From the NCBI RefSeq assembly GCF_002196515.1, contig NZ_CP018835.1, forward strand, positions 2,852,001-2,916,000: a stretch of DNA of 64,000 nt. Direction: 5' to 3'. The notes beneath the pieces were generated by a model. It made no database searches and was not told where the DNA came from. It saw only the letters and a list, made by a program, of their open reading frames with translations. This document shows, piece after piece, positions 33,435 through 44,422 of the stretch (its first letter is position 1; each line of letters begins with the position of its first letter). The translations under genes were made by a program, and so were the position numbers. This stretch comes from Vibrio gazogenes (lineage in GTDB: Bacteria; Pseudomonadota; Gammaproteobacteria; Enterobacterales; Vibrionaceae).

Positions 33435-35102
33435 TTATGCAGCTACAAGCAATAACTCTTTTGCATTCGCTAACGTTGTTTCAGTAATTTGACTACCGCC
33501 AAGTAATCTTGCTAATTCCTCAATCCGTTGCTGATTATCCAGCTTGAGCATTTGTGTTTGGGTTTTTCCGCCTTTCGTTTGTTTGGCAACAAAAAGTTGT
33601 TGATGTCCACAACCGGCAACCTGTGGTAAGTGGGTGACACATAAGACTTGGGTCGATTCACCCAGTTGACGTAGCATTTTCCCGACGACAGCAGCTGTCG
33701 GGCCACTGATGCCGACATCGACTTCATCGAAGATCAAACTTGGGGTTTCGACTTTTTGTGCAGTAATCACCTGAATCGCGAGTGATATTCGCGATAGTTC
33801 TCCGCCTGAGGCGACTTTTGTCATGGGTTGCAATGGTTGGCCCGGATTGGTCGACACCATGACGTTCACCGAATCGAATCCGAGTGGAGACGGGTGATTG
33901 TCATCATAATGAATATCCATCTGGAACTTGGCTTTTTCCATGCTTAGTTCATGCATACTCTGACTGATTAATTTATTGAGTTCTTTGGCATAGCGCATTC
34001 TGGACTGATGCAGCTTTTCAGCGCGGTGAACAAATGACTGATACGCTTCTGCCACAATATTCTCAAGCTGCTCAAGTTTTTCGTCAGAATAATCAAGTGC
34101 GGAAATCTGTTGACGTAGGTTTTGGTGGTGCTGGTAGAGCTCTTCCGGCAGCACATTGTGTTTACGAGCCAGCGACATGACTTTGGAGTAGCGATCTTCA
34201 ATATGCGCCATTTGTGCCGGATCGACTTCTATCCGATCCAGATAGTCGCGCAGTTCACTGTTTGCTTCTTCTAACTGAATCAGTGCTTCTGCAAGCATAG
34301 CAGGCAACATCGCCATTTTTTCATCCAGCTCGGCTAATTGAACCAGAACCTGATTGGTTGACTGAAGTAAACCGATAGCATTGACTTCATCGCCTTCATT
34401 TAATAATTGGATTGCATTTTGGCTGAGGGTGAGTAAGTCACCACTATTGGTCAGACGTTTGTATTCCTGTTCCAGTTCGGGGAACTCATCTTCACCGAGC
34501 GATAACTCATCCAGTTCTTTAATTTGATATTCAAGTAACTGGAGCTGTGCCTGATTCTGTTGGCTGTTTTCACGGATTTGTTTCAATTCATTACTGGCCT
34601 GACGCCAATTCTGGTAAGCCACTCGTGTCTTTTTCAATAAATCGGCATGACCGGCATATTGGTCCAACATCGTCAGTTGGTGTTCACTTTTCATCAGTTG
34701 TTGATGGGCATGCTGACCATGAATATTGATCAGTAACTGGCCGAGTGATTTCAGTTGTGAGATCGGTACCGGATTCCCATTGATGAATGCGCGGGAGCGG
34801 CCTTCTTTGGTAATCACCCGACGAAGAATACAGTCGCTGCCGTCGAGCAGTTCATTATCTTCAAGCCATCGGGTGGCATGCAGATTGTGATCGAGCAGAA
34901 ATGCAGCACAGACTTCGGTTTTTTCTTCACCTTGACGCACCATACTGGCTTCTGCCCTGCCTCCGAGACATAAACTGAGCGCATCAATCGCAATGGACTT
35001 ACCTGCACCAGTTTCGCCGGTAATGGTGGTCATTCCTTGAGAAAGTTCTAACTGTAATGATTTTACGATTGCAAAATTATTGACACTTAAATGAGCCAGC
35101 AT
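33435..35102 (-). CDS. recN: DNA repair protein RecN
   Basis: SMC-like ATPase of 555 residues acting in double-strand break repair. Walker [15 protein letters not shown] near residue 31, long coiled-coil arms (about 155-365), signature [13 protein letters not shown], and Walker [14 protein letters not shown]. Start at 35102 ([14 protein letters not shown]), the usual RecN start; frame extension upstream lies inside the LexA operator region. It is expressed from a promoter overlapping two LexA boxes (35127-35168), so it is SOS-induced. Confidence 0.97.
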   Translation of the reverse strand: MLAHLSVNNFAIVKSLQLELSQGMTTITGETGAGKSIAIDALSLCLGGRAEASMVRQGEEKTEVCAAFLLDHNLHATRWLEDNELLDGSDCILRRVITKEGRSRAFINGNPVPISQLKSLGQLLINIHGQHAHQQLMKSEHQLTMLDQYAGHADLLKKTRVAYQNWRQASNELKQIRENSQQNQAQLQLLEYQIKELDELSLGEDEFPELEQEYKRLTNSGDLLTLSQNAIQLLNEGDEVNAIGLLQSTNQVLVQLAELDEKMAMLPAMLAEALIQLEEANSELRDYLDRIEVDPAQMAHIEDRYSKVMSLARKHNVLPEELYQHHQNLRQQISALDYSDEKLEQLENIVAEAYQSFVHRAEKLHQSRMRYAKELNKLISQSMHELSMEKAKFQMDIHYDDNHPSPLGFDSVNVMVSTNPGQPLQPMTKVASGGELSRISLAIQVITAQKVETPSLIFDEVDVGISGPTAAVVGKMLRQLGESTQVLCVTHLPQVAGCGHQQLFVAKQTKGGKTQTQMLKLDNQQRIEELARLLGGSQITETTLANAKELLLVAA

Positions 35103-35126
35103 GTTCACACCTGTACGTTTTACCAA

Positions 35127-35168
35127 TACTGTATAAAGAAACAGTATATACTGTTTCTTTATACAGTA
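35127..35168. promoter_or_regulatory. Double LexA (SOS) operator forming one 42-bp perfect palindrome
   Basis: Two LexA boxes, CTGTATAAAGAAACAG (35129-35144) and CTGTTTCTTTATACAG (35151-35166), are exact reverse complements separated by TATATA. The whole 42 bp is self-complementary. It ends 24 bases before the recN start codon. Each box fits CTGT-N8-ACAG; the centre also reads ACAGTATATACTGT. Confidence 0.92.
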
Positions 35169-35275
35169 AAGATGTTTGGTGATTTTATTTTCACCAATAT
35201 ATCAGGCAGGACGAAACGGCTGAATCGATGCCTCTTCAGCTTTGCAAATGACAAGTCATATGAGCTTTCAGAACG

Positions 35276-36160
35276 CTAGAACAGCTTACTTGACCAACCC
35301 AGTTTGTTTCTCAGGACATGGTAGTAGCTGTAATCTTTCGGGTGAATCAAATGTAATTTATTCGGGCTGCGGTAGATCAGCACTTCATCTCCGGGAGAGA
35401 CCGGGAGCGAAATTTGTCCATCACAACTGATTTCCTGTGTGCCTCGGTTATTCGGTGAGACAGACAGTTTGATCCGACAATCACCATCAACGACCAAAGG
35501 GCGGGATGACAGAGTGTGTGGAAACATCGGTACCAGTGAGATGGCGTTTAAACTCGGTGACAGAATTGGGCCGCCCCCCGATAGTGAATAAGCGGTTGAA
35601 CCGGTTGGTGTTGAAACAATCAGGCCGTCCGAGCGCTGGGAAAACGCGAAAATGTCATTAATGTACACCTCGAACTCAATCATGTGGGCGATTTTCCCCG
35701 GATGGAGAACAGCTTCGTTTAAGGCTGCATTATGACTTTTAATCTGCCCGTTGCGATGAATTTCGGTTTCCAGCAGAAAGCGTTCTTCTTCAATGTATTC
35801 GCCAGCGAGCACTTTTTGTAAAGCTGCCTGAAAATCTTCGGGATTTAAGTCGGTGAGAAATCCCAGACTCCCGCGGTTGACACCAATCACCCGAATTTCA
35901 AAACGGGATAACACTCTGGCTGCGCCGAGCATGTTACCGTCACCACCGACAGCAATAGCCAGATCGGCTTTTTTTCCGAGTTCAAGTAAAGGAGAAAAAC
36001 ATTCGGGCGGAAGATCAGTAAGAATACTGCTCAGTCGATCATCGATAAACACAGAATATCCTTGGTCTGACAACCATTGGTATAACTCACGATGGGTTTG
36101 TATCGCAGACTGGTCCCGTGGTTTACCAATGATGGCAATCACGGCAAAAGATTTTTTCAT
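35276..36160 (-). CDS. nadK: NAD kinase
   Basis: Phosphorylates NAD to NADP. 294 residues, with [13 protein letters not shown] (the family GGDGN loop), [18 protein letters not shown], and [21 protein letters not shown]. It lies between recN and divergent grpE, the conserved gammaproteobacterial order. The recN SOS operator separates it from the downstream recN. Confidence 0.97.
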   Translation of the reverse strand: MKKSFAVIAIIGKPRDQSAIQTHRELYQWLSDQGYSVFIDDRLSSILTDLPPECFSPLLELGKKADLAIAVGGDGNMLGAARVLSRFEIRVIGVNRGSLGFLTDLNPEDFQAALQKVLAGEYIEEERFLLETEIHRNGQIKSHNAALNEAVLHPGKIAHMIEFEVYINDIFAFSQRSDGLIVSTPTGSTAYSLSGGGPILSPSLNAISLVPMFPHTLSSRPLVVDGDCRIKLSVSPNNRGTQEISCDGQISLPVSPGDEVLIYRSPNKLHLIHPKDYSYYHVLRNKLGWSSKLF

Positions 36161-36181
36161 AATGTTTCCAATCGAATTAGG

Positions 36182-36209
36182 CTTGAATCAGGAATCTTCA
36201 TCCCCATAA
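36182..36209 (+). promoter_or_regulatory. Sigma-32 heat-shock promoter of grpE
   Basis: CTTGAAT (36182-36188), 13-bp spacer, CCCCATAA (36202-36209); consensus CTTGAAA-N13-CCCCATNT. It is 86 bases before the grpE start. Confidence 0.85.
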
Positions 36210-36295
36210 TAAAGGCAAGTTATGCTTTTATGCGAATGTTTAGTGTGTTGAATGTTGATCATCAATACAAAAGATCATGGAACTCTGGAGATATC

Positions 36296-36907
36296 ATGAG
36301 CAACGAAGAGAATAAAGTCAAAGAAGAAGAGCTGCAGCAAGAATCGGTAGCACAAGAAGAGACTGAGGCTGAAGTCGTCGGTAGTGAGGCTGATATCGAG
36401 TGGAATGAAAGCGATGCACCAGAGGATGAGCAAGACGCGAAAATTGCCCAATTGGAAGCGGCGTTGTTGACGAGCGAACGGAAGTTGAAAGAGCAGCAAG
36501 ATGCCGTCTTGCGTGCACAGGCAGAAGTTGAGAATATCCGCCGTCGGAGTGAGCAGGAAGTCGATAAAGCGCGTAAATATGCGCTGAATCGTTTTGCGGA
36601 AGAACTATTACCAGTTATTGATAATCTTGAGCGCGCAATTCAGGCAGCAGATGCTGAGAATGAAGTGATCAAGCCTTTGGTGGAAGGGGTAGAGCTGACG
36701 CATAAAACCTTTATCGGCACCATTGAGAAATTTGGTCTCAGAGAGATTAACCCTGAAGGTGAAACATTTAATCCTGAGTTGCATCAGGCGATGTCCATTC
36801 AGGAAAGTCCCGACCATGAGTCAAACACCGTGATGTTTGTGATGCAAAAGGGTTATGAACTGAATGGTCGTGTGGTTCGTCCTGCGATGGTGATGGTTGC
36901 GAAATAA
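36296..36907 (+). CDS. grpE: Nucleotide exchange factor GrpE
   Basis: DnaK co-chaperone, 203 residues. An acidic, Glu-rich N-terminus (1-55) is followed by a long helix ([20 protein letters not shown]) and the beta domain ending [18 protein letters not shown]. Start at 36296 has CTGGAG 6 bases upstream; the frame is open further upstream but antisense to nadK. It has a sigma-32 promoter. Unlike in many bacteria it is not directly adjacent to dnaK: a TRAP transporter lies between. Confidence 0.97.
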   Translation: MSNEENKVKEEELQQESVAQEETEAEVVGSEADIEWNESDAPEDEQDAKIAQLEAALLTSERKLKEQQDAVLRAQAEVENIRRRSEQEVDKARKYALNRFAEELLPVIDNLERAIQAADAENEVIKPLVEGVELTHKTFIGTIEKFGLREINPEGETFNPELHQAMSIQESPDHESNTVMFVMQKGYELNGRVVRPAMVMVAK

Positions 36908-36950
36908 CGGCATCTCAGTCATGAGGTGACAGCCTCACAGCAATAAAATG

Positions 36951-36979
36951 AAAAGGTTGGCAAAGGCCAACCTTTTTTA
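36951..36979. terminator. Bidirectional terminator between grpE and the TRAP genes
   Basis: AAAAGGTTGG / CCAACCTTTT stem with T-run on the plus strand and A-run on the left. Confidence 0.9.
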
Positions 36980-37018
36980 TCATCCATTCATTGCGGTGCA
37001 CGATGATTGCTCGTATGG

Positions 37019-38923
37019 CTAGACTGGACGAGGAGCATGCCCGTCACGGCTTTTCTTCCACTCCCATATCATCAGAACAGCAATGCACACCATACCGATC
37101 AGACGATAATTATCGGTAATAAACAGGGTTGCTGCCGCCAGTAACAGGAACATCAACCGCAGGATGCCTGACATTGGACGGAATAGGTAACCTTCGATAC
37201 CGCCCGCAAATGCAATAATCAATGCGATACACCCAAGGACGGATTCAATAAATGCCAGTGGTGTTTCGGTTTGAGTCCAGATGAGGCCGGAAAATGCCAT
37301 CATCGCTGGGATGAGGAAAAATCCCTGTGCCAGCTTAAAGGCTTGAACCGCAGAACGCATGGGGGAGGCGTTGGCGATACCGGCACCGGCAAAAGCGGCG
37401 AGTGCGATAGGCGGTGTCACATTCGATGTTTGCGAGAGCCAAAATACGATCATATGTGCGGTGAGCAACGGTACACCGAGATCCATTAAGGCAGGCACTG
37501 CCATGACGGACAGCACGATATAAGCTGCGGTCACCGGGAGGCCCATCCCCAGAATCACGGCCGCAATTGCAATAAACAATAATGCAGACCAGAGATGCCC
37601 GCCGGACAGTGAGGTCAGGAATTGAGTAAATTGCAGGCCGATCCCTGTTTGTCCGACCACGCCAACCACAATGCCGGCGGTTGCACAGGCAATTGATATA
37701 GGGAGCGCGAGAATGGCCCCTTCTTTCATACCTTCAAGCACGAGCTTAATGCTGATTTGAGTATGTTTGCGTGTAATTGCGGCGATGAGTATCGCGGCAC
37801 ATCCGGCAATACCGACTAAAATCGGGGAGTAACTCATAATCAACAGTGCGGTGATCATCACCAATGGCAGAAGGAAATGCCATCCCTGTTTCAAAATCCG
37901 ACCAATCTTCTCCGTTTCACTCATACCTTGCAGATTGAGCTTACATGCCATCAGATGAACGTAGAGTAGCGTACAGGCAAAATAGAGGATTGCCGGTGCA
38001 ATCGAAACCAGAATGATTTCACTGTAAGGAATACCGGTAAATTGCGCCATAACAAACGCACCGGCTCCCATGACCGGGGGCATAATTTGTCCTCCGGTTG
38101 ACGCTGCCGCCTCAATGCCGGCTGCTTGCTCTGCTTTATAACCGAGCTTTTTCATCATCGGTATGGTCAGGGAACCGGTTGTCACCGTATTGGCAATGGC
38201 TGAACCGGAAATCGATCCCAAAGCGGCAGAGGCCAGTACACTGGCTTTGGCCGGGCCTCCTTTTGATTTTCCGGCAATCGAAAATGCGGCATCGATAAAA
38301 AATTGCCCGGCCCCGCTGACTTGTAAAAATGCCCCGAACAGGACGAAAACAAAAACGACACCCGCGGCGATTGCCAGTGGTGCACCGAAGACGCCGTTGG
38401 TGGAATAGATATGAAAGCGGATCATCTCTTCTAAGGAAAAACCTTTACTGGCAATGGCATCCGGCAGAACATTGCCAAATAGTGCATAACTGAGAAAGAT
38501 GACCGCCACAAACACCATGACCATTCCGACAGTCCGACGGGTGGCTTCCAAGAGGAGCAGCAAGAGCAACAGTCCCGCGTATTGATCATTCGGCTGCAAT
38601 CCGTCCAACAGGAAACTGATATCATCATAATCAAATGGAATGATTCGGCTGGCTGCCCAACAAGTGATGACGATTAGCACCATGTCGAGACAACGTAGCA
38701 CCACATATTTAGCTGGTGAGGCGGTGTCGATCCGCGCCGCGGGATACGCTAAAAAGGCAAGGATTAAAACCCAGCTGAGGTGGGTGGGTCTGAAAACGGT
38801 TGCTGACAGATCGGCTGTGATACCTTGCCATATCTGGAACACTGTCAGCAAAATTGCGATCAGGCCGGTCACGAGCGTAAGACGGTTGGCGAATTTCGTG
38901 TGCCGGGGTAAAACCTGAGTCAT
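37019..38923 (-). CDS. TRAP transporter fused 4TM/12TM permease (TAXI type)
   Basis: Inner-membrane solute:sodium symporter of 634 residues in which the small (DctQ-like) and large (DctM-like) subunits are one chain. Roughly 16-18 hydrophobic helices. DctM landmarks are SGSAIANTVTTGSLTIPMMKK and GGQIMPPVMGAGAF, and near the C-terminus GMGLPVTAAYIVLSVM. The solute-binding gene lies 94 bases upstream in the same direction. Start at 38923 has TTTGGAGTTAGCT; a TTG at 38935 is less likely. The substrate is unknown; TAXI systems often carry glutamate or other carboxylates. Confidence 0.92.
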   Translation of the reverse strand: MTQVLPRHTKFANRLTLVTGLIAILLTVFQIWQGITADLSATVFRPTHLSWVLILAFLAYPAARIDTASPAKYVVLRCLDMVLIVITCWAASRIIPFDYDDISFLLDGLQPNDQYAGLLLLLLLLEATRRTVGMVMVFVAVIFLSYALFGNVLPDAIASKGFSLEEMIRFHIYSTNGVFGAPLAIAAGVVFVFVLFGAFLQVSGAGQFFIDAAFSIAGKSKGGPAKASVLASAALGSISGSAIANTVTTGSLTIPMMKKLGYKAEQAAGIEAAASTGGQIMPPVMGAGAFVMAQFTGIPYSEIILVSIAPAILYFACTLLYVHLMACKLNLQGMSETEKIGRILKQGWHFLLPLVMITALLIMSYSPILVGIAGCAAILIAAITRKHTQISIKLVLEGMKEGAILALPISIACATAGIVVGVVGQTGIGLQFTQFLTSLSGGHLWSALLFIAIAAVILGMGLPVTAAYIVLSVMAVPALMDLGVPLLTAHMIVFWLSQTSNVTPPIALAAFAGAGIANASPMRSAVQAFKLAQGFFLIPAMMAFSGLIWTQTETPLAFIESVLGCIALIIAFAGGIEGYLFRPMSGILRLMFLLLAAATLFITDNYRLIGMVCIAVLMIWEWKKSRDGHAPRPV

Positions 38924-39017
38924 AGCTAACTCCAAATGTCATTACATAAAGCAAAATCAGATGACATATTCGGCTGAATGCTGTCATCTGATAGATTGAA
39001 TCATCGGGGGTATGATT

Positions 39018-39947
39018 TTATTGGTGATGTTCTTGGTAGTATTTCAAAGCACCGGGATGAAGCGGTACACCTTTCAGCTTAGGCATGTTATCGATAGTCA
39101 TAAACTTCGTGACACCAACCGCCTGACGGATTTTGTCGATATTTTCAAAGGCGACTTTGGTCATTTCGTAAGCCAGCTTGTCATCCATCTTTTGATTGGT
39201 GACCAGAACGTTCCAAACTGCGGGGACCTCGAATGCCGGGACATTTTTATAGCTGTTAGCCGGTGCCGTGAATGCTTGATAGGATGAGTTGGCCGCTGAG
39301 ATTTTCTTCAGTTCCTGTGGCGTAAAAGAGATAATCCGGATCTTGCGGGTGAGTGCCAGCTCTGTGATTGCACCAACGCCAAGGCTGCCGACAATGACAC
39401 CTGCGTCAATTTGTCCATTCGCCAGCGCACTTGTGGTTGCGGTGTAGTTCAGTGACTGTGCTTTTACATCGTTTTCCGTAATACCGAGTATATTCAGAAT
39501 ACTTACCGCACTCACCCGTGTACCAGAACCGGGCGCCCCGAGCGAAATTTTCTTACCTTTCAGGTCACTGATGGTATGGATATCGGAATCAGCAGGGACA
39601 ATGAACTGGACGACGTTTGGATAAAGGGCGAAGAGTACCTGAGTCGGCATTTTTCTCGGGAATGGCTTTTCTCCTGTATAGGCTTTCAGCGCGACATTCC
39701 CCATTGCGATACCGACCAACTGTTTTTGCGTGGCGACTTTGATGATGTTTTCCACGGATGCTGCGGTGACTTCGGCGCGCATATTGAAATCAGGAATGTT
39801 TTCACTCCAGATTTTAGCCAGTGTGCCGCCCAGTGGGTAGTAAGTCCCGCTTTGACTGCCTGTTCCTATGGTGTAGTTATTCGCAAAGGCTGGTAGTGCA
39901 ATACACAGCCCGAGAATCATCAAACCTTTCTTGACGATGTTGTACAT
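39018..39947 (-). CDS. TAXI-family TRAP solute-binding protein
   Basis: Periplasmic binding protein, 309 residues, with signal peptide MYNIVKKGLMILGLCIALPAFA. The mature start YTIGTGSQSGTYYPLGGTLA is the TAXI signature. LSLGAPGSGTR-like KISLGAPGSGTRVSA follows. It delivers substrate to the permease encoded downstream. GGGAGTTTCTT precedes the ATG. Confidence 0.95.
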   Translation of the reverse strand: MYNIVKKGLMILGLCIALPAFANNYTIGTGSQSGTYYPLGGTLAKIWSENIPDFNMRAEVTAASVENIIKVATQKQLVGIAMGNVALKAYTGEKPFPRKMPTQVLFALYPNVVQFIVPADSDIHTISDLKGKKISLGAPGSGTRVSAVSILNILGITENDVKAQSLNYTATTSALANGQIDAGVIVGSLGVGAITELALTRKIRIISFTPQELKKISAANSSYQAFTAPANSYKNVPAFEVPAVWNVLVTNQKMDDKLAYEMTKVAFENIDKIRQAVGVTKFMTIDNMPKLKGVPLHPGALKYYQEHHQ

Positions 39948-40271
39948 AAGAAACTCCCTGTTTTTCTGCTGATATAAAAGAAGTATTTACATTGGGTATG
40001 TTCATTACCATGCTGGGCATAAGCAATGTGAGTCTCGTGTAAATGTGAAGGTCGTGTATCGGTTTTGATATCACGATGTTGATATCTCTGGGTATAGCGG
40101 GATTGATAAAACACTGGTTAGGTCACCAAACTGAGGGTAACTTTGTGAAATAAGGATGAATTACAAGGTGAATCTCATGATTGATTTTGACGATTCTCCG
40201 GTGTTTGAGTGTTGTTGAACCCTGATCTCCGGTCAGAAAATAAGGAAATTCGTATTTTTTTCATTTTTTCC

Positions 40272-40299
40272 CTTGAAAAGGTATTTTCTGCCCTTATCT
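40272..40299 (+). promoter_or_regulatory. Sigma-32 promoter P1 of dnaK
   Basis: CTTGAAA (40272-40278), 12-bp spacer, CCCTTATCT (40291-40299). The -35 is perfect; the -10 deviates from CCCCATNT. Confidence 0.7.
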
Positions 40300-40346
40300 A
40301 AGGGGCATAGAGAAGCAAACTTCGTTTGTTGAGCGGTGAGTTAGGG

Positions 40347-40374
40347 GTTGAAACCCGATTCTCCAACCCCATAT
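40347..40374 (+). promoter_or_regulatory. Sigma-32 promoter P2 of dnaK
   Basis: GTTGAAA (40347-40353), 13-bp spacer, CCCCATAT (40367-40374), 46 bases before the start codon. Near-consensus. Confidence 0.85.
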
Positions 40375-40420
40375 ATGGGGTACTGGCAAAACGACAATAG
40401 AATTATTCGGAGATGTCCTG

Positions 40421-42334
40421 ATGGGTAAGATCATTGGTATTGACTTAGGTACTACAAACTCTTGTGTTGCTGTACTGGATGGTGGAAAACCTCGCGTAAT
40501 TGAAAATGCTGAGGGTGAGCGTACAACCCCATCTATAATTGCTTACACTACAGATGGTGAAACACTTGTTGGTCAGCCTGCAAAACGTCAAGCGGTTACC
40601 AACCCTGAGAACACATTATTTGCAATCAAGCGTTTGATCGGTCGTCGCTTTGAAGACGAAGAAGTTCAACGTGATATCGAGATCATGCCTTATAAAATTG
40701 CCAAGGCAGATAACGGTGATGCATGGGTTCAGGTTCGCGATGAAAAACTGGCAGCGCCACAGGTTTCTGCTGAAGTTTTGAAAAAAATGAAAAAAACCGC
40801 AGAAGATTTTCTGGGTGAAACCGTAACGGGTGCCGTGATTACTGTCCCTGCGTATTTTAATGATGCTCAGCGTCAGGCAACCAAAGATGCGGGTCGTATC
40901 GCTGGTCTGGAAGTAAAACGGATCATTAACGAACCAACTGCTGCTGCGCTGGCCTATGGTCTGGATAAAGAAGGCGGTGACCGTGTTATCGCTGTATACG
41001 ACTTAGGTGGTGGTACATTCGATATCTCTATCATCGAAATCGATGATGTTGAAGGTGAGAAAACATTTGAAGTACTGGCAACCAATGGTGATACACACTT
41101 AGGTGGTGAAGACTTCGATACTCGCATGATCAATTACTTGGTTGATGAATTCAATAAAGAGCAAGGCATCAACCTGAAAAATGATCCGTTAGCAATGCAG
41201 CGTCTGAAAGAAGCGGCTGAGAAAGCGAAGATTGAGCTTTCTTCTGCACAACAGACTGACGTGAACCTGCCTTATATTACAGCAGATTCGACGGGTCCTA
41301 AACATATGAATATCAAAGTGTCTCGTGCAAAACTTGAGTCTTTGGTTGAAGATCTGGTTCAACGTTCTCTTGAGCCGATGAAAGTTGCTCTGGCGGATGC
41401 AGACCTGTCTGTTGGTGATATTACTGACGTCATTCTTGTCGGTGGTCAGACTCGTATGCCAATGGTTCAGAAGAAAGTGGCTGAGTTCTTTGGTAAAGAT
41501 GCACGTAAAGACGTGAACCCGGATGAAGCTGTTGCTGTCGGTGCTGCGGTTCAAGGTGGTGTCCTTGCAGGTGATGTGAAAGACGTTCTGCTGCTTGACG
41601 TAACACCACTGTCGCTGGGTATCGAAACCATGGGCGGTGTGATGACCAAGCTGATTGAGAAAAACACCACGATTCCAACAAAAGCGAATCAAGTGTTCTC
41701 AACTGCCGAAGATAATCAGAGCGCTGTAACCATCCATGTACTGCAAGGTGAGCGTAAACAGGCGACATATAACAAGTCTCTGGGTCAATTTAATCTGGAA
41801 GGCATTCAGCCTGCACCGCGTGGCATGCCACAAATCGAAGTAACCTTCGACTTGGATGCGGATGGTATTCTGCACGTATCTGCAAAAGATAAGCAGACCA
41901 ATAAAGAGCAGAAGATCACAATCCAGGCATCTGGTGGCTTGAACGATGATGAAATCGAAAAAATGGTTCAAGAAGCGGAAGCCAATAAAGAAGCGGACAA
42001 AAAGTTCGAAGAATTGGCAACTGCACGTAACCAAGCTGACCAAATCATCCACGCCACTCGTAAGCAAGTAGAAGAAGCCGGTGATGCGCTTCCTGCGGAT
42101 GACAAAGAAAGCATCGAAGCAGCAATCAGTGACCTTGAAACTGCACGTAAGAGCGGCGACAAAGAAGAAATTGATGCCAAGACTCAGGCACTGATGACAG
42201 CATCTCAGAAACTGATGGAAATTGCTCAACAGCAAGCACAAGCACAGCAAGCTGGTGGTGCAGAGCAAGCGTCTGGTCAGGAAGATGATGTTGTTGATGC
42301 TGAATTCGAAGAAGTCAAAGACGAGAAAAAGTAA
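40421..42334 (+). CDS. dnaK: Chaperone DnaK (Hsp70)
   Basis: 637 residues. It has the N-terminal ATPase signatures [34 protein letters not shown] and [11 protein letters not shown], the interdomain linker [13 protein letters not shown], a substrate domain, and a lid ending in the EEVKDEKK tail. Preceded by TCGGAGATGTCCTG. dnaJ follows after 199 bases with a hairpin between. Two sigma-32 promoters lie upstream. Confidence 0.99.
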   Translation: MGKIIGIDLGTTNSCVAVLDGGKPRVIENAEGERTTPSIIAYTTDGETLVGQPAKRQAVTNPENTLFAIKRLIGRRFEDEEVQRDIEIMPYKIAKADNGDAWVQVRDEKLAAPQVSAEVLKKMKKTAEDFLGETVTGAVITVPAYFNDAQRQATKDAGRIAGLEVKRIINEPTAAALAYGLDKEGGDRVIAVYDLGGGTFDISIIEIDDVEGEKTFEVLATNGDTHLGGEDFDTRMINYLVDEFNKEQGINLKNDPLAMQRLKEAAEKAKIELSSAQQTDVNLPYITADSTGPKHMNIKVSRAKLESLVEDLVQRSLEPMKVALADADLSVGDITDVILVGGQTRMPMVQKKVAEFFGKDARKDVNPDEAVAVGAAVQGGVLAGDVKDVLLLDVTPLSLGIETMGGVMTKLIEKNTTIPTKANQVFSTAEDNQSAVTIHVLQGERKQATYNKSLGQFNLEGIQPAPRGMPQIEVTFDLDADGILHVSAKDKQTNKEQKITIQASGGLNDDEIEKMVQEAEANKEADKKFEELATARNQADQIIHATRKQVEEAGDALPADDKESIEAAISDLETARKSGDKEEIDAKTQALMTASQKLMEIAQQQAQAQQAGGAEQASGQEDDVVDAEFEEVKDEKK

Positions 42335-42384
42335 TCAGTGAATGACTATTCATTGATATGACTTCAGACCTTTTCAGGTATGAT

Positions 42385-42414
42385 ACGGGCGTTTGGGGTG
42401 ACTCTAACGCCCGT
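42385..42414 (+). terminator. Intercistronic hairpin between dnaK and dnaJ
   Basis: ACGGGCGTT (42385-42393) pairs with AACGCCCGT (42406-42414); only a short, interrupted T-rich tract follows. It may act as a partial terminator or RNA stabiliser that makes dnaK more abundant than dnaJ. Confidence 0.6.
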
Positions 42415-42533
42415 CTGTTTGTAATTTTGGTGTCGATTTAGGTCATGTTTCATTCTGTGTGAAATATCATCTATATCGATACATCTACCGGGCGACAAGC
42501 GTCGCTTGCAGTAATTAATTGGTGACGAAGAAC

Positions 42534-43679
42534 ATGTCAAAACGTGATTTTTACGAAATCTTAGGCGTAAGCCGTGATGCCTCTGAGCGTGATATCAAAA
42601 AGGCCTATAAACGCTTGGCGATGAAATTCCATCCTGACCGTAATCCGGGCGATGAAACCGCAGCTGATAAGTTTAAAGAAGTAAAAGAAGCGTATGAGGT
42701 GTTAACCGATCCTCAGAAAAAATCAGCTTATGATCAGTATGGTCATGCCGCATTCGAGCAAGGCGGTGGTGGTTTTGGCGGTGGCTTCGGTGGCGGAAAT
42801 GCTGACTTCGGGGATATCTTTGGCGATGTATTTGGGGATATCTTTGGCGGTGGCCGCCGTGGTGGTGGTCAGGCTCGGGCGCAGCGCGGTTCGGATCTTC
42901 GCTACAATATGGAACTCACTTTAGAAGAAGCTGTCCGCGGTTGTTCGAAAGAAATTGAAGTCCCAACGATGGTTCATTGTGATACATGTAATGGCAGTGG
43001 TGCGAAGAAAGGGACCACGCCTGAAACATGTGGTACCTGTCATGGCCATGGCCAGGTTCAGATGAGACAAGGCTTTTTTGCGGTGCAACAGACTTGTCCG
43101 ACTTGTCATGGTAAGGGAAAAATCATCAAAGATCCTTGCCGTGATTGTCATGGTCAGGGGCGTAAGCAACAACGTAAGACGCTCAATGTGAAGATTCCTG
43201 CCGGTGTTGATACCGGGGATCGGATTCGTCTTACCGGAGAAGGTGAAGCGGGTGAAATGGGCGCGCCAGCCGGTGATTTGTATGTTCAGGTTCATGTGAA
43301 AGAACATCATATCTTTGAACGTGAAGGCAATAATCTATTCTGTGAAGTCCCGGTTAGTTTCTCCATGGCAGCACTCGGTGGGGAAGTTGAAGTGCCTACA
43401 CTCGATGGTCGGGTGAATCTGAAAGTGCCGGAAGAAACGCAAACTGGCAGAATGTTCCGGATGCGCGGAAAAGGCGTGAAGAATGTTCGTGGTGGTGCAG
43501 CTGGTGATTTGATTGTACGTTTGGCTGTTGAGACACCTGTGAACCTAAGCTCGCGTCAGAAAGAATTGCTTCGTGAGTTTGAGGAATCCTGCGGTGGTGA
43601 AGCGGCAAGTAAGCACAAGCCGAAATCGGAAGGCTTCTTCAGTGGTGTGAAAAAGTTTTTTGATGATCTTACAAGCTGA
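42534..43679 (+). CDS. dnaJ: Chaperone DnaJ (Hsp40)
   Basis: DnaK co-chaperone of 381 residues. The J domain has HPD ([10 protein letters not shown]) near residue 33. A Gly/Phe-rich region ([13 protein letters not shown]) follows. Four zinc-ribbon repeats, [24 protein letters not shown] and CRDCHGQG, make up the zinc fingers. Start at 42534 ([11 protein letters not shown]) is the usual one; the upstream TTG in frame is ignored. Confidence 0.98.
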   Translation: MSKRDFYEILGVSRDASERDIKKAYKRLAMKFHPDRNPGDETAADKFKEVKEAYEVLTDPQKKSAYDQYGHAAFEQGGGGFGGGFGGGNADFGDIFGDVFGDIFGGGRRGGGQARAQRGSDLRYNMELTLEEAVRGCSKEIEVPTMVHCDTCNGSGAKKGTTPETCGTCHGHGQVQMRQGFFAVQQTCPTCHGKGKIIKDPCRDCHGQGRKQQRKTLNVKIPAGVDTGDRIRLTGEGEAGEMGAPAGDLYVQVHVKEHHIFEREGNNLFCEVPVSFSMAALGGEVEVPTLDGRVNLKVPEETQTGRMFRMRGKGVKNVRGGAAGDLIVRLAVETPVNLSSRQKELLREFEESCGGEAASKHKPKSEGFFSGVKKFFDDLTS

Positions 43680-43700
43680 TCAAAACTAAATCATGCGTGT

Positions 43701-43727
43701 AAAAAACCTGCTTCGGCAGGTTTTTTT
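43701..43727 (+). terminator. Terminator of the dnaKJ operon
   Basis: AAAAAACCTGC-TTCG-GCAGGTTTTTTT: a stem capped by a stable UUCG tetraloop with a long T-run. Confidence 0.93.
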
Positions 43728-43906
43728 ATGTCTGTCATATCTCTGGATGATCAACTTTGGCGGGGAGTTCAAGCTGTGGATGTAATTATGATGTTTATCA
43801 TGTGGTTATTTCGTTGATGTCACTGCGAGATGTTGGCTTGGGGGGCAGAAGAACCGTTTTATTTTTTTATCATAGGGGGAAATGACATTAACCGATTGGA
43901 AAAAAT

Positions 43907-44422
43907 ATGCGCACAGGATTTTCCCTGCTTGAATTAGTTGTGGTGATCGCATTACTAAGCCTTTCCCTGTTGCTGGTTGTCCCTCAATTCTCTCAACAAA
44001 TGGACAAGGAACAGTTAAAAACAGCGGTCAGTGATGTTCAGGCATTCATATTACAAGCAAGGTCACTGGCAATCACTCACCATCAAAACTTGTGGTTACA
44101 TCTGACCTTTCCATCATCTGCCACAGATAATGACGCCTCTCCGGGGTGGCAGTTACGGGTGAGTACTGCGGAAGACCGCTCGGAAGGTCAGCGTTTACTC
44201 ACGCTATCCGGACAACGCTACCGGAAGATTCTGGTTCGTTCCGGATTCCCGCAAAACCGGTTATTTATCGATGGTCACTCCGGCAAATTAGGTAATGGCA
44301 GCATCACGTTCTCGGCCCGCAACACACCGGAACGACAAATCAAAGTGATCACTTCTTACGGCGCGGGACGAGTGCGTCACTGTAGCGTTGGTACTGCAAT
44401 ATATGGTTATCCGGCATGTTAG
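43907..44422 (+). CDS. Type IV minor pilin, FimT/GspH-like
   Basis: A 171-residue prepilin with a very short leader. Cleavage MRTG|FSLLELVVVIALLSLS gives Phe1 and Glu5. The GspH domain follows (AVSDVQAFILQARSLAITHHQNL), with two C-terminal cysteines (RHCSVG, YPAC). First of four overlapping minor-pilin genes placed after dnaJ, as in V. cholerae, where these proteins prime type IV pili used in DNA uptake. Overlaps the next gene by 7 bases. Confidence 0.9.
   Translation: MRTGFSLLELVVVIALLSLSLLLVVPQFSQQMDKEQLKTAVSDVQAFILQARSLAITHHQNLWLHLTFPSSATDNDASPGWQLRVSTAEDRSEGQRLLTLSGQRYRKILVRSGFPQNRLFIDGHSGKLGNGSITFSARNTPERQIKVITSYGAGRVRHCSVGTAIYGYPAC

Larger units (their letters stand above)
39948..40420. 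promoter_or_regulatory. Divergent regulatory region between the TRAP operon and dnaK
   Basis: 473 bp without a gene. The right half carries two sigma-32 promoters for dnaK (40272-40299 and 40347-40374). The left half must hold the TRAP promoter; I see no clear sites there. Confidence 0.7.

Noticed and set aside
36092..36295. Upstream in-frame extension of grpE
   Set aside because: It runs antisense through nadK and the sigma-32 promoter; the start at 36296 has a proper ribosome binding site and matches the family.
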